From Kalmusia sp. IMI 367209 (taxonomy: Eukaryota; Ascomycota; Dothideomycetes; Pleosporales; Didymosphaeriaceae), in assembly GCA_027946365.1 (NCBI GenBank), contig JAPEUQ010000010.1:62001-126000 (forward strand): 64,000 bases of DNA. The letters run 5' to 3'. This document shows, one piece after another, positions 1 through 11,724 of the stretch; positions within the stretch are counted from its first letter, which is position 1; each line of letters starts with the position of its first letter. The notes under the pieces were generated by a model. It saw only the letters and a list, made by a program, of their open reading frames with translations. It searched no databases and was not told the DNA's origin. The translations under genes and the position numbers were made by a program.

Positions 1-2924
1 CAACACAAAGGAGTCGGGGGCGAGTTGACATAAGAGTTGCGCTAGTATTTTTCCAAGAGATAGTGCAGCTGTCGAAAGATGGAGTGGAAAATGCGACATA
101 TGCATATTGAGTCCACACTTTGCTTGATAACCTAGCGCTGCCTCCATTCCGTTCGAATCGCACCTTCCCATAACAATTCACACCATGTGAGCATGTCATC
201 GAATTGTGGAGCATCCTGTGTGATTACGATACTTCTTTGAAGAGCAATTGGGGTACGCTGGTGTGCAACAAACTAAGTGATGATCGCAGGCTGAAAGCAA
301 GCAGGCTACAGTATGTATTTCATGATCAGAACGTATGTTCGATCGAGACCTTCTGTCTACCTTTGAATCAGCTGAACCGTACGAAAAAGCATCTCTTAAG
401 CTGTAGTAGATCGAGAAGCAGGGCGTTTCAATTGGACAGGGTTTAATGCCCACATGCATCTCCGGACAGTATATTCACATGTCACTGCGTCTCTAGTGGT
501 ATTGTTCCCTCGGCGAAACACAAGGCGCACCATTTCTCCTGGCACTCGCCGGATTCCGCATTGCATCGTGCGAGAGCATCCACAAGTGGCAGCGCAGCAA
601 CACATATGCTGGGCTTTCAGCACAACATATTCCTGGTGAGTGCAAGACTAACTTCCCAGTTGGATATGAATCCGGCGGAACTTTACGAGCTTTTGCCTAC
701 CCTATCCCTAAATCACCGCTTTATGCCTCTCCTCCACCTCTACAAAATGTCCTCCGAGGAAAGAGCGGCAATGACGAAGTGCCACCAACGCCAATACTCT
801 GACGTGGGTTCGTAGCGTGCGAGAAATTCACTGAAACAAGGTGGAGTCCGGAAACATGAAGAAGACCTGACATCCTTTGTGAATCCTCCTAACGAAGCTC
901 AATGCAGCCTAGAAGCGAAACGGTTCACAATCCCCAAATCCAAAACCCCTTGACTTCGAAGTCAATCCTGAATGTGCAGTGCCGTTCTTCGCACGCGACC
1001 AACTGAAACCACTTTCAGAGCAATTTTCGCCGTCACGACACAAGCCTTGCTCTCGTCACCCTGACCCGACGCCACAGACCTGCAATCATCCCCGCGTCTA
1101 CAGCGCTTGTACCCCAGCTTACTCCGCAAACTAGCATCCCTTGCGAAACCTCGCTCTCCCTCACCGATGACGCTTATCATCGGCGCGCCACAAACGGTGG
1201 GCCTCACATCATGCAGATGCGATCACTTCAGGCCCAGAGCCACTTCAGCCCTATCACCCCGTCACACCGATCAGGTCTGTAAGACTTCTGTTTTATGCAT
1301 GTGCACGTTCGAATGCGTCAATTTTCCGAGGGGAAGGATTGGGAATAGAGTGGTGTAGTGTCGGCACGGTGTGTATTGAAAAGAAAAGGGTGATTTTTGC
1401 GATGAAAGCGATGGTCGCGCTGGATTGGATGTGGCGAGGGTCATGAACGGCGAAAGGGAGGCAGAATGCTGGTGCGAGCGGGCTGAAGCTAGCTGATGAT
1501 GAACGGACAGGTTTCTGCCGATCTACGGGTTCGAGGTAGGAAGCATCTACTATCTGATGAGTATTTTGTTCGTATGCACGCTCAAGTGAGCCTAGATCAG
1601 CCCCAGCGTCGTTGGTACCACCTCAGCATCGTGGACAATTGAAAATTTACGTCTTCTCTCAAGCTAATTGGTATCTACTCTCAAAATCTTGACGTTCTTG
1701 ATAACGACCCTGTTCCATGCTATCATGCATACTAGAAGAAGTATATACCTGCGCAACAACAACAACCCCGCACCATTCCTCCAATCTATCTTCGCTTCCC
1801 GAATGGACCGAATGGAAATGATCCAACCTCCATGACGTACATATCATGCCTACCAAATCTAGCTCCGTCCAGTATTCACGGCCCCCAGTGGCCTAGATTC
1901 CGACCCTTCTCCGCGGCCGCTACGCACTTCAGCTTTCTGCCTTTCCCGAACGCACGCCCATCCCGATTGAGAAACTCTTGCATAAGTTCTCAAATTGTCC
2001 GGGATCGCTTATGCGCGCCGCAAATGTCATGCATGCCAGAAACCCGTCCGATGCGGCTAAAAGGGATTGTCGTGAAAGAAGATCGGGGAGAAACGTGTGT
2101 GGGGCCGGGATATCTAGGCACTCGAAAACACGGTTGGGAGGGAATGAACGTAAACAAGGTGTAGCTATTGTTGGGCTGTGTACGATGAGGATCTGCTTCG
2201 GCAAATTGATGCCCGTCGAGGTGTCGTGGTGCACGTCGGAGTCGTAAAGTGTACTTCACTAGACGCACAGAAGAGAGCTTGAAGGCCATGAAGATGTCTT
2301 ATAGAACCGGATATATACAAGCGAACTCAACGCAGGCTTCATTATACTACTCATCACCGCCCACACAGCACCAGTAACAAAAACATAAAGTGGAGAGAAG
2401 AGTGATGTCCCGTTCCCAAGCCAGATCTATCATGCGTAAATGCCCTCCCTCGTTGAAATCATCCCTTCCATCCCTCATCAAAGGTATACAAATCGTTCTT
2501 AACATGAAATTGGAAGAAATCCGACCCATGCCAATGCAAAACAAACATTAAAAAGGAAAACTGAAATCTGGAGAAACAGTGCTCCATGAACAAGGGAAGA
2601 ATCATGCGCCGCCCATGTTTTATGAAAATCCGACAGATGATGCAGCAGAATCTTCGTACCTCGCAGAGGTACGCATATTGTTGAAGGGATAACGCCGCCC
2701 TTGGTAGTAAGTTGGGGATGTGTGGATAGGTGTGTTTTTGTGTACACGCGACAGACTGACTCCTGAGATATGCGAATGAGACCGAACATAATGGGTATAT
2801 GTGCGTGTGATGAGTGCCTCTAGGGAAGGAGGACACCGGAACGTTTTGAGACGGTAGTCGTACATGTATATCAGAAAATGTAATAAGAATAGGTAGACCG
2901 ACAGCATACTGCAGGTCAGCTGTT
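1..2924. other. Gene-poor left flank
   Basis: No convincing gene. Only short overlapping open frames of about 60-125 codons occur, on both strands, without recognisable motifs, plausible splice chains or family resemblance. The last few hundred bases, next to the kinase stop, are probably its 3' untranslated region (inference). A GTTCGAATC string near 151 resembles a tRNA T-loop, but no flanking stem pairs with it. Confidence 0.5.
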
Positions 2925-5900
2925 TCAGTCTTCCCCTGGTGGTGGAACTTTCTTTACTGTGCCGTTGCTACCGCTGCGATTGGAGCGACGGCGATAGCCA
3001 AGATCTTTGCGAATGTTGGATCTGGCAAGTTCGGCATTGTTAATGGATTCGCTTCTCGTGAGCCTCGGCGCCGGTTTCTTCTTGCCCATGACAAGGAAGT
3101 CATCGTCAGAGTCCTCGTCCTCGCTTTCAACTGCATGGTCCCCATCGTAGCCGGCTGGGTCATCGGTTGGCGTATTGAACTGATTTAGATGTATGGAGCT
3201 GCCAGATGCTGCAGGTGTCATCTTCGCCACATCATATTCGTCAAGTGCGACTGATGACGTGGCGGAAGCGACGGAAGGAACCGAAGGATTAGAGGTAGAC
3301 TGGGATATACAGGTGAATTGCTCTTCTGATGAGCTGGACGTAATTGTCCTCGGTTGAGCTTCCGTTATGACTGGCTTGGTGATAGGACTGGTAGCGTACG
3401 GTGGTTGCTGATGTTGTTGATTTAAAAAGTCCTCTACCTTCTGGTGGCGTTGAAAGAACGTCTCGTCGTCGGGACTTGGCGGGCACGCGCTCTGGCTAAG
3501 AGCAGAGGGAGGCCGCTGATGAGAGCCCGAGTGCGCTCGTTCACGGCTAAGGAGGTCCTCTCTGACTCTTCGACGGACAAACTCATCTTTCGCTCTACTA
3601 AATCTGTCGTCGGATGTGTTGCGAGCCAGAGGTGATTGCACAAGGTTTGAAGGAAGTTCTAGAGAGGGACCGGTTTCCATTTCATTATTGGTTGCGACCC
3701 AAGTCCTGTGTAGACGTGAAGAGACTGATGACAGCGAAGACTGTCGGGAAGATGCTCTTTCGTTCTGGCCGGGTGGATACGAATCCGAAAATTGAGGGGA
3801 CGTGCCGAGAATAGTCGGCGACAATTCTTTGAGGAGATCCGGTTGGTCAACATGTCCAGAAGCAAAGGCCGTGCTTATTGCTAGGCTTGGCTCTCCATGA
3901 GGGTCGTCGTTCGTGCCGAACATCCTATCGATAGACTTGGCGCGGCTCACTTCTCGCGGGGGTCTCAGTCTTTTTTCTTCGGTCCTTGCATCCTGGACGG
4001 CACGTTTGGGCATACCACCGTAGATGCCGCTGAGATTGGAGCCACCTGGGGTGTCCAGAGCTGTCGGCGTACCCGGAAGCGCCGGTGGGAAGCCGGGAGA
4101 GAGTGGCAGGCCTGCATCAGATCTGTCCGATGGGCGGACTGTGCGGATTGAAGCGGCTGACGACAGCGTGGAGTGCGCACGGTCTGGGAGATGCGGTCGA
4201 CCACCGAAATTCAGTGAAGCTGGGTGCTCACGACTCTCCGTGCTATGTGCAGGTGACGCGGTGCGAGAATTCTGGCCCTCGAAGAATCGCGACCTATTGC
4301 TAGTGTCGGGACTTGCAGTTACACTATGAGAGAGCGGGTGCTCAGACTCTCGCGATTTGCTGAGTGCTTCATAGATGTACATGCCGGGTCCCAAACTCGG
4401 GCGCCGACTGTCTTGGCTAATGGTACTGCTCGAGGAATTTGCGCTGATGCTCGGAGGAGCATCCTGGCCGCTAGCCGTGCTCATAGCACGTTCACGCTTC
4501 CTCGAGTCTCGCCGTGTTAAACTGCGCGTGAATTCCTTCACTCTGGTGACAACAGTAGAGCGCACCTTCTCCATGAAAGCACCGAAGGGAACGACAGCTT
4601 TCTCGATATCTTCCTTGGAGATCTCAATCTTCTTGCCTTGAAGGTCCCTGTCGGTATCTTCTACCCAATTGAAGTTATCGACGCCCTGTCTGAGCCAGGG
4701 GTGCCGTTTGATGTCGGGTATCGTTATTCGCTTTCGCGGGTCTTTGATCAAGAGCTTCTGCAACAGGTCGCGAAGATCATCCTCTACCGGCTCGTAATCG
4801 AGGTCGTGATCTGCCCTTACGTTGGATGTCATCGAGTGGTACATGCGCCCGTGCGAATTTGGTCGAGAGCTTGATTTATCTTCCACGGGCTTGAGTCGAT
4901 ACCTCGGAATGTATGGTTCAACTTCCGTTATGCGTTTCATGAGAACGAACTGGTTGTGATCGTGGAATGGGACACGGCCATAGACAAGGCAGTAAAGCGT
5001 AACACCAAGAGCCCAAATATCGATAGCTTTGTCGACTTTCTTGGTTTCAACATCAAGATCGGTCTGACATAGCTCAGGTGCGTAGAAGGCCGGTGTGCCA
5101 ACGGTCTTCGCTAACTCGATGGCTTCGTCTACTTCCGCTACATCGGATTCGGATTGATCACCTGCGCTGTCTTCGCGGGGTCCGTTACCGAGATAGGATA
5201 CTCCAAAGTCGGAAATTTTGACACGATTATGGCTCGTCATGAGCAGGTTAGCCGGTTTGATGTCACGGTGGATGACGTTCTGATAGTGAAGGTACTCTAG
5301 ACCAAGGACTGTGTCCCGAAATGCGTCCCGGGCCTTTTCGATGGTCATGACAGGAACGTACTGAAAGTGTTCGGGAACTTCGACCTCCCCGTCGGTGAAG
5401 TGGGACGAACTGCTGCCAGCGATACTCGGAGTGCGTCCGCGAAAGGCTTCTGTGTCGTACGCTCCGTACATTGTTCCTTCTAGGCCAGTGATTAGATCCA
5501 GATTTTCGTTTCGTGCACTGGCCGACGGTTCGCCTGCGCGAAAGGCAGTCTCCATGTTAACATCCTGACTGGTGCTGGATCCTTGACGATGGGTGTGCTG
5601 AAGCCGACTAGCCGGTCTCCCTCCGCCTCGTGTTGGTGCTCGAGAGCTATATTCGTTATCGGAATAATCGTCCTCGGAATCACCGCCGAGCTCTAAGCTC
5701 CACGCCTCGTTTCCGTTTTGTTGCAATTTACGAAGCCTTCGCTGCCTTGCTTGGCGGCGTTGCTGACGTTGCAGCTTTACATGCGCCAGTTTGATGATTT
5801 CATCGTCTTCCTGTTGCGCGGTATCGTTGTCGAAGACGCCTTCTGATTCTCGTTGAAATCGACGCCACTCCACGAGGCAAATCTCCTTGGCGCCCTCTTT

Positions 5901-7228
5901 CCTCCACTTTACTTCTCCCAATTGGACGTGTTCCAAGATGATGTACACCTTCTTCTTTGAAGGATCGTCGATGACCTCAAGGAGTCCGACTATGTTGTCG
6001 TGACGAGCTTTCTTGAGAATGGCAATTTCTCGCTTGATCTTGTCTTCGTGGCTCGTATTCTTTCCTAGGCGTCGGCGTTTCGAATAACGGTCGATGATCT
6101 TGATGGCGACCGTTTCGCCAGTCTCAAGGTTTCGCCCTAGCTTGACCTTTCCATGCATGCCGCGGCCCAGTTCGTCCAGGATCTCATAGTGGTTGATTAT
6201 CTTCCTTCCAGACATGGGATCCACGTCGACATCGGCGACATGGGTTTCCTTTGGTGCCTGCCTGTGCGTATAGTGCAGCCAGGGAGCCGAGTACAGATTG
6301 TCATCCGATTGCTGAGTGTATCGCAGCTGGGGTTCGTTCGGACTGAAAAGGCCAGGGCTGCTCGCTGGAGAGTTGCCAACGGTGCGGGAGCCGGTTTCCA
6401 TGACGTCGCGATAGTGCTCACCAGTTGCGCCAAAGGTCGAGATGTGGGAGACGGAATAACCCGAGTGGTGGTTTGGTTGCGAGCTTCTGGCACGCAGGAT
6501 GTGTGGTGCATGTGTTGCGTGTTGTTGCATCTGGAGGGCGGCATAAGACTGGTTGGGATAGATGGGACCATCCCGTGGCCGTGGTGGGAGATAGCCGTGG
6601 ACAGCATCTACGGAATTTGCACGCACTGTAGCGACGCTAGCGGCCGAAGTGCTCGACAGATCGCGTTGATACGGTGGTCGGTCTGCCTCTGGAGGAGGCA
6701 TAGGAGACGGCCCGGTTGCCCGCCAGGAGGACGCAATGCTGCTCGACGGTTGTGTGTCGAGGGCGGAGCCGCGCTCCCCGTCGGCGAAGACTCGGTAGAG
6801 GGGTCTGCATGCGGTATTTTGGAGGGCATTACGCGCAGCGGCTGGGGCGAGAAGTAGCTAGGCTCTGCTTCGAGGGTGGAATTGGAATTGTGCTGCCGCA
6901 GGGCCTCGTTGATGGCCTCCGAGGTGGAGGGCACCTCTGAGCGCGGCGTGTTGTCCGCCTCCCCTTCGGCCCATGCCGCTGGACCTTGGGATCCCTCATG
7001 TTCGACGATGGTGGTGGGCGGCGGCGGATGTTGGCCGTGGGCGGGAGAGGGCGCAAAGTCGTGGACGGCAGGCGCGGGCGCCTCGTCCGCATCTGTGTGG
7101 CAGGCAGCGGAGGCGGGCGAGTTGCGCTGCGCGAGGTCACCCCTCGGTTCCACCTCTTCTGCTGTCAGGTTCGTACTCGGGTCGGCCATGACGGCCGCGA
7201 GTTCCGCCTCCTGCAGGTTTGAATTCAT
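2925..7228 (-). CDS. CaMKK/Ssp1-like serine/threonine protein kinase
   Basis: A continuous frame from 6701 to 2925 encodes 1258 residues with a protein kinase domain. In that numbering it has a Gly-rich loop (GRGMHGKV, ~179-186), VAIK lysine ~201, HRDIKPAN ~478, DFG ~498 and APE ~541. An acidic/basic insert of about 190 residues (~262-450) splits the N-lobe from the catalytic loop, as I recall for filamentous-fungal CaMKK (Ssp1/CMKC) proteins. The long C-tail is Ser-rich and ends in acidic and basic blocks. Family role: upstream kinase activating AMPK/CaMK-type kinases in stress and nutrient responses. The N-terminus is less certain. An open frame from 7228 joins in frame if a 59-nt GT-AG intron (6747-6689) is removed, giving about 1414 residues. 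Otherwise translation could start at 6701 or just upstream of it. Confidence 0.85.
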
Positions 7229-7967
7229 TCGGAATCAAGCACCCGTTCGCGCCGACGTCGCCTCGCACCCTCAGCCAGATGGTGCGACCATAATCAGGTA
7301 GTGTTCGTCTATTCGTGATGGGTGGGAAGCGCGGGCGACGGCCGTAGCATGCTGTTTTGGCGCAGGCTTGGGGCGAGTACAAGGGCGCTCTTGGTGCAGA
7401 GCTGGCCTGGCGGGCGTGGTGCGGTGCGTCGGACGGGCTCTAGAGGGCGGCGAGAGAGAGGGAGAGGGAGAGTAGAGGGGTGTGCAGTGTCTTTCAACGG
7501 CGTGCAGGTGGGTTGAGACAGCGATGGCCCGACGTCGAGGTGGACTAGCTGCTCAACCGAGTCGGCCAATGTCAGCTCGTTGCCGTTCGGGGCAGTGATG
7601 GGCAGCGCGCAGGGTGAGTTGGGTGATTTAGCTGCAAGTGTAGGGCCGGCGGTATATGACGACTGAAGCGGGCAAAGATGGTTAGGTGGGCCGGGGCAGC
7701 GTAGTGACGGAGGTTGCCCCAGACAGCCGACAAGACGGGGTGGTCGCGCGAGGTGACAAAGAGGGCTCAGGCTGGCTCTTTCTGCAGGCGGCGAGAGCTT
7801 GGGGCAGGGCGCAACGAGAAGAAAAGAGGACCGCTCGACATCGGCGGGCAGGCCAGTGCTGCTGAAGACGCAGCAGGAGTGGAGCCTGTCCTTTCGGATG
7901 CTCTGATCTGCTCGACGGTCGTCCGTGAGGGAGAGCGGATGGCCCGAGCGCACGCCCATGGCCCTGC

Positions 7968-7990
7968 CTGCTGCTGCTGCTGCTGCTACT
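7968..7990. repeat. Short CTG trinucleotide run
   Basis: About five to six tandem CTG/CTA units in the kinase/GPI10 intergenic region. It reads as poly-Ala or poly-Cys in spurious frames only. Confidence 0.6.
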
Positions 7991-8569
7991 GCTCTGCTGC
8001 GGCGGCGGCGTTTCAACGCCCCACCACGCGAATCCTGTCTACCCGTATCGCGGGCGCACGGCCAATGGCAGGGCGGCTGCTATCTCGATGGGTTGATTCC
8101 GTACGCGGCTGCACGTAAGATTCAGGCCCCGCGGGCCAGCGTGAAGACTCCCTGATGCGGTACCCGGCGGCTAGGCCCAGCCGGGACAGGCGCGGTTCTT
8201 GGCACCCCGGCAAAGCGATTGGCGGGCTGCACCCATGCTGTCAACACCCTCAACAACTTGGAGGGCTGCCTGTGGCGTTCGCGAGAGCGCCCCTTCGCTG
8301 AGCCCGTCGCCCAACGCTTCGAGTCTTTTGAACGCTGGCTGGCTTGCTTGCTTGCTTGCCTGCTGTGCTTTTTTCGAATCCGGCCCCCGCCGTGTCGGAC
8401 CGCCGGCGCATGCTCTTGGATTCTTTGCTTACTACCGCACGCACGTAGCCAGACGCAGTGCCAGCACCAAAGGACGGGCTTTCCTGGCGCTGGCTAAACG
8501 CAGGGCCTGTCCCTCGGCCTCGTCGCGCCAGGCACTATACTGCTGCACTCTATCGAATTGCATTGAATT

Positions 8570-8571
<2 letters not shown>

Positions 8572-8633
<62 letters not shown>

Positions 8634-8634
8634 G
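8572..8634. repeat. Compound (CA)n(CT)n microsatellite
   Basis: About 14 CA units run directly into about 13 CT units and a short imperfect tail. The repeat lies roughly 0.9 kb upstream of the GPI10 start in non-coding DNA. Its length should vary between isolates. Confidence 0.95.
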
Positions 8635-9520
8635 CGCCTGGTCCCCAGACCGAGCGGCCAGCAGGCCTTGAAGCACCCGCAGCAGTGGCATTGACTTGGC
8701 TATTTTCCTAGCCGCGATAAGAGAGACGAGAGGCGCAAGCCCCTCCCCCGGCTTCAGCACCCTCCAGCCAAACCCTTTGCTGCACGATGATGGCCGCCCG
8801 TCTCATCAATCGGCGCCCTGTGCAGCAAGCTCTAGCCGCAACCCCAGATTTTCGCCCTCATCCTCGTCTGTTTTGCTTTTTCGCTCCCGCCTGCTGGCAC
8901 CCCCTCCCCCTCTAAGCCCGCCCAGCCCGAGAGAGCCGATGGGCCCGACACGGACGCCCACAACGCGCAGTTCGGCGCGCCCATCGCAATTCCACTCGCA
9001 AGTCCACTCACAAGTCCGTCCCCAGTCTCCAGGAGCGTCGGCACGCAGCAAGCCAGAGAGAGCCCCCAGTCCGCGAGCTCCCTCGCAGCGACTCCGCGCC
9101 CACCCGTAGTTTTCCCAAGCGCTGCGCTGCTGCACCTCCACGACTCGCCCGGCAAACGTCGTCACTTCACCCGGTGCGGTGCGCGGCCAGACTCGGGCCC
9201 AGCGCGCGCGAGGGCAACTGCAGCACGCACGAGCTATCGTGAATTACCCTTCTGCGTTAGACTACGGCTTCATTTCACTCGCTGTGCCTGGCCAAAGCGC
9301 CCTGGTGGCTGCCGCACTGACACCAGAAACGTCGCCGCGCAGCCCCCAACCCCTGCGCTGTCGTGCACCGCAACTTCGGCGCGAGCACACGGACCGGGGG
9401 GCTTCTGCGTTCCAGGCCGTGCTGCCCTCTCCATTTTTTCCATCGTCACCGTCTGCAGCCGTCCTGACCATTCCCAATTCTCGTCGTCGTGCTCGAACTG
9501 CAGCGCCGCTTGATTGCCCA

Positions 9521-11724
9521 ATGCCCGCCAGCGACTCCCAGCGGGCCACGACTCGCACCCGCACTGGTGCTGCACCTCCGTCCCGATCCTCCACATCCTC
9601 CACCAGCTATCGTGACGCTACGCTAGGCGTCTTTGCCCTGCTGCTTGCGTTCCGCATCGTGAACGCTTTGGCGCTGCGCACCTTCTTCCAGCCCGACGAG
9701 TTCTTCCAGTCCCTCGAACCAGCATGGCAGCTTGCCTTTGGCCGCCACGCCCATGCCTGGATCACATGGGTAAACCTCCCTTGTGCTCTGCGAGGCCCCA
9801 ACAGGCCGTCGCATGTCTCGCCTACATGTTTATCGTGTCTCACTTTGTCTTCAGGAGTGGACCGCCCAACTGCGGTCGTCCTTGCATCCCGCATTGTTCG
9901 CTGCCGTTTACCAAGTGGCGGCAAAACTGGCAGTGCGCTGTGGCTTGAGCCTGTCTGCTAAAGCCGAGCTTCTCCTGGCTGCGCCCAAGGTCACCCAGGC
10001 GCTATCGGCAGCGCTGATGGATTGCTACACCTGGAAGCTTGCAGAGAAAGCCTACGGCCGTGGTAGTCGCACTGCATTCATCACTGTGCGTAACCCGCCG
10101 CCCGTCGAATTTCCAAATTATTCGCTCATCATTTTCTGATCATTGATTTCACCTCACTGCAGCTTGCATTGTCCGTATGCAGTCCCTGGCAATGGTTCTG
10201 CTCGACCCGAACCTTGTCCAACTGCCTTGAGACAGCCATTACAGCTGTTGCGGTTTATTATTGGCCTTGGCGCTGGCTGGGGCCAGCCCAAGTCGGAGGA
10301 CCTCAACGTGAAGATAACAAGCGATACGAGATTACCAGCCAGGACGCACTCGCCTCCATCTCCCAGTAAGTATGAAGTGGTATATCGAATTGTTCCCCGT
10401 GCAACCCATCACTAGCGCCGCCACTGATACATTTGCTGCAGGCTGCGTCTATCACTGATACTAGCAGCTTTCGCCTGCATTCTGCGCCCAACCAATGCCC
10501 TCATCTGGTTCACTTTATCACTGCCAACGTGGTGGCATGCCTCAAACCGGCAACGATATATCCTGATCCGTGAAATCTCCTTCTGCGGGTAAGTTTCCGT
10601 GCATCCGCCCGCTTGCCCTGGCCTCCTGTTCTCTTGGAACGCTCCGTTTTGGTCCCATCGGCCATCGACTGACAAACGTTAGTGCCGCCACGATCGCATC
10701 TTCTGTCCTCTCGGATAGACTCTACTACCAAGTGTGGACCTTGCCGCCTCTGCGGTTTCTCTACTTCAACATCATCCAGTCACTGGCCGTCTTTTACGGC
10801 AGAAATCGAGCGGATTACTACCTGACCGAAGGCCTGCCACTCTTGCTTACCACAGCGTTGCCCTTTACCGTCGTTGGGCTCTGGCAGGGTCTATCCGGGA
10901 ATGTCTTACAGACTTCCGAAAATATTCGGGCCATTGGGACCCAAAGGGTGCTCCCCCGTCTTGCGTGGACCTCGCTAATTGTTACCGCTTCTTTGAGTCT
11001 GATCGCCCACAAGGAAGTTCGTTTCCTGTACCCCATACTGCCTTTCCTCCACATCCTCGCTGCTGGTCCACTAAGCTCGTTCTTCCCGACCCAATCGTCC
11101 ATCACTCGCAAGGGAATCCTCACATTACTCCTCTTTTTCAATCTACTCATCGCCGGTTATGCATCCCAGATACATCAGCGTGGCGTCATCGATGTGTTGA
11201 CCTACCTCCGCCATAAACATGAGGCAAGCAATATCCACTCACGCCACACAGCCTCCGGCAACGGGGCACGCATGGCCAACACCACGGTTGCCTTCCTCAT
11301 GCCCTGCCACAGCACGCCTTGGCGTTCCCACCTCGTGTATCCTGAAATCAACGCTTGGGCCCTGACCTGCGAGCCCCCACTCGACGTACCACTCGCGGAC
11401 CGATCCGCTTACCTCGACGAAGCGGATCAATTCTACATCAGCCCCGGGCCTGCTGGTTGGCTCCGGGAGAACATGGAGGACGTGCAGACAGTCAGAGCCA
11501 GCGGATCACGGTCGGGCCGGCACTGGGGGCGTGTAGACCCCAACGTGCAGCGCGCGGGAAGGAAGGCGTGGCCGCAGCATCTTGTTTTTTTCGCGCAGCT
11601 TGAGCCTGAGCTGAAGGAGTACCTGCAAGGGACAACGTATCGCGAGTGTTGGCGTGGATTCAACTCGCATTTCCACGATGATTGGAGAAGGAAAGGCGAT
11701 GTGTTGGTCTGGTGCTTGGATTGA
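9521..11724 (+). CDS. GPI10: GPI mannosyltransferase 3 (GPI10/PIG-B, GT22)
   Basis: Transfers the third mannose to the glycosylphosphatidylinositol anchor precursor in the ER lumen, from dolichol-phosphate-mannose (family knowledge). Five exons: 9521-9769, 9855-10085, 10163-10365, 10442-10588 and 10683-11724. All introns are GT-AG and the sum is 623 residues. The first luminal loop carries the family's acidic motif [13 protein letters not shown] (~57-69). RPTNALIW in exon 4 is another GT22 hallmark. The rest is rich in hydrophobic segments, as expected for a multi-pass ER protein. The start at 9521 was chosen because upstream in-frame sequence from 9179 is low-complexity and unlike the family, and a membrane helix follows soon after. 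Alternatives are related ALG9/ALG12/SMP3 enzymes, but the motif spacing fits PIG-B best. Confidence 0.92.

Larger units (their letters stand above)
7229..9520. other. GC-rich divergent intergenic region, kinase/GPI10
   Basis: About 2.3 kb lies between two divergently transcribed genes and should hold both promoters and 5' untranslated regions. It is GC-rich, so long spurious frames occur on both strands (for example 7309-8016 minus, 8199-8711 plus). Their products are Arg/Pro/Ala-rich and low-complexity, without domains. It contains a CTG run near 7972 and a CA/CT compound microsatellite (8572-8634). The frame open from 9179 ahead of GPI10 has no family resemblance before 9521. Confidence 0.5.

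Noticed and set aside
148..165. tRNA-like T-loop string GTTCGAATC
   Set aside because: No flanking T-stem pairing and no anticodon or acceptor arms at the right distance.
1832..2289. Several overlapping ~100-codon frames on both strands
   Set aside because: Mutually overlapping, no motifs; no reason to prefer any one.
6153..6857. 234-codon plus-strand frame antisense to the kinase N-terminus
   Set aside because: Shadow of the kinase coding strand; the minus strand carries clear kinase sequence.
7309..8016. 235-codon minus-strand frame in the kinase/GPI10 gap
   Set aside because: Arg/Ala/Pro-rich translation of GC-rich DNA with poly-Ala from a CTG run; no domain, no splice partners.
8199..8711. 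170-codon plus-strand frame across the CA/CT microsatellite
   Set aside because: Much of it is dipeptide runs from the repeat (THTHT, SLSLS). Not a credible protein.
9179..9520. N-terminal extension of GPI10 from 9179
   Set aside because: Low-complexity and unlike the family; the membrane protein begins naturally at 9521.
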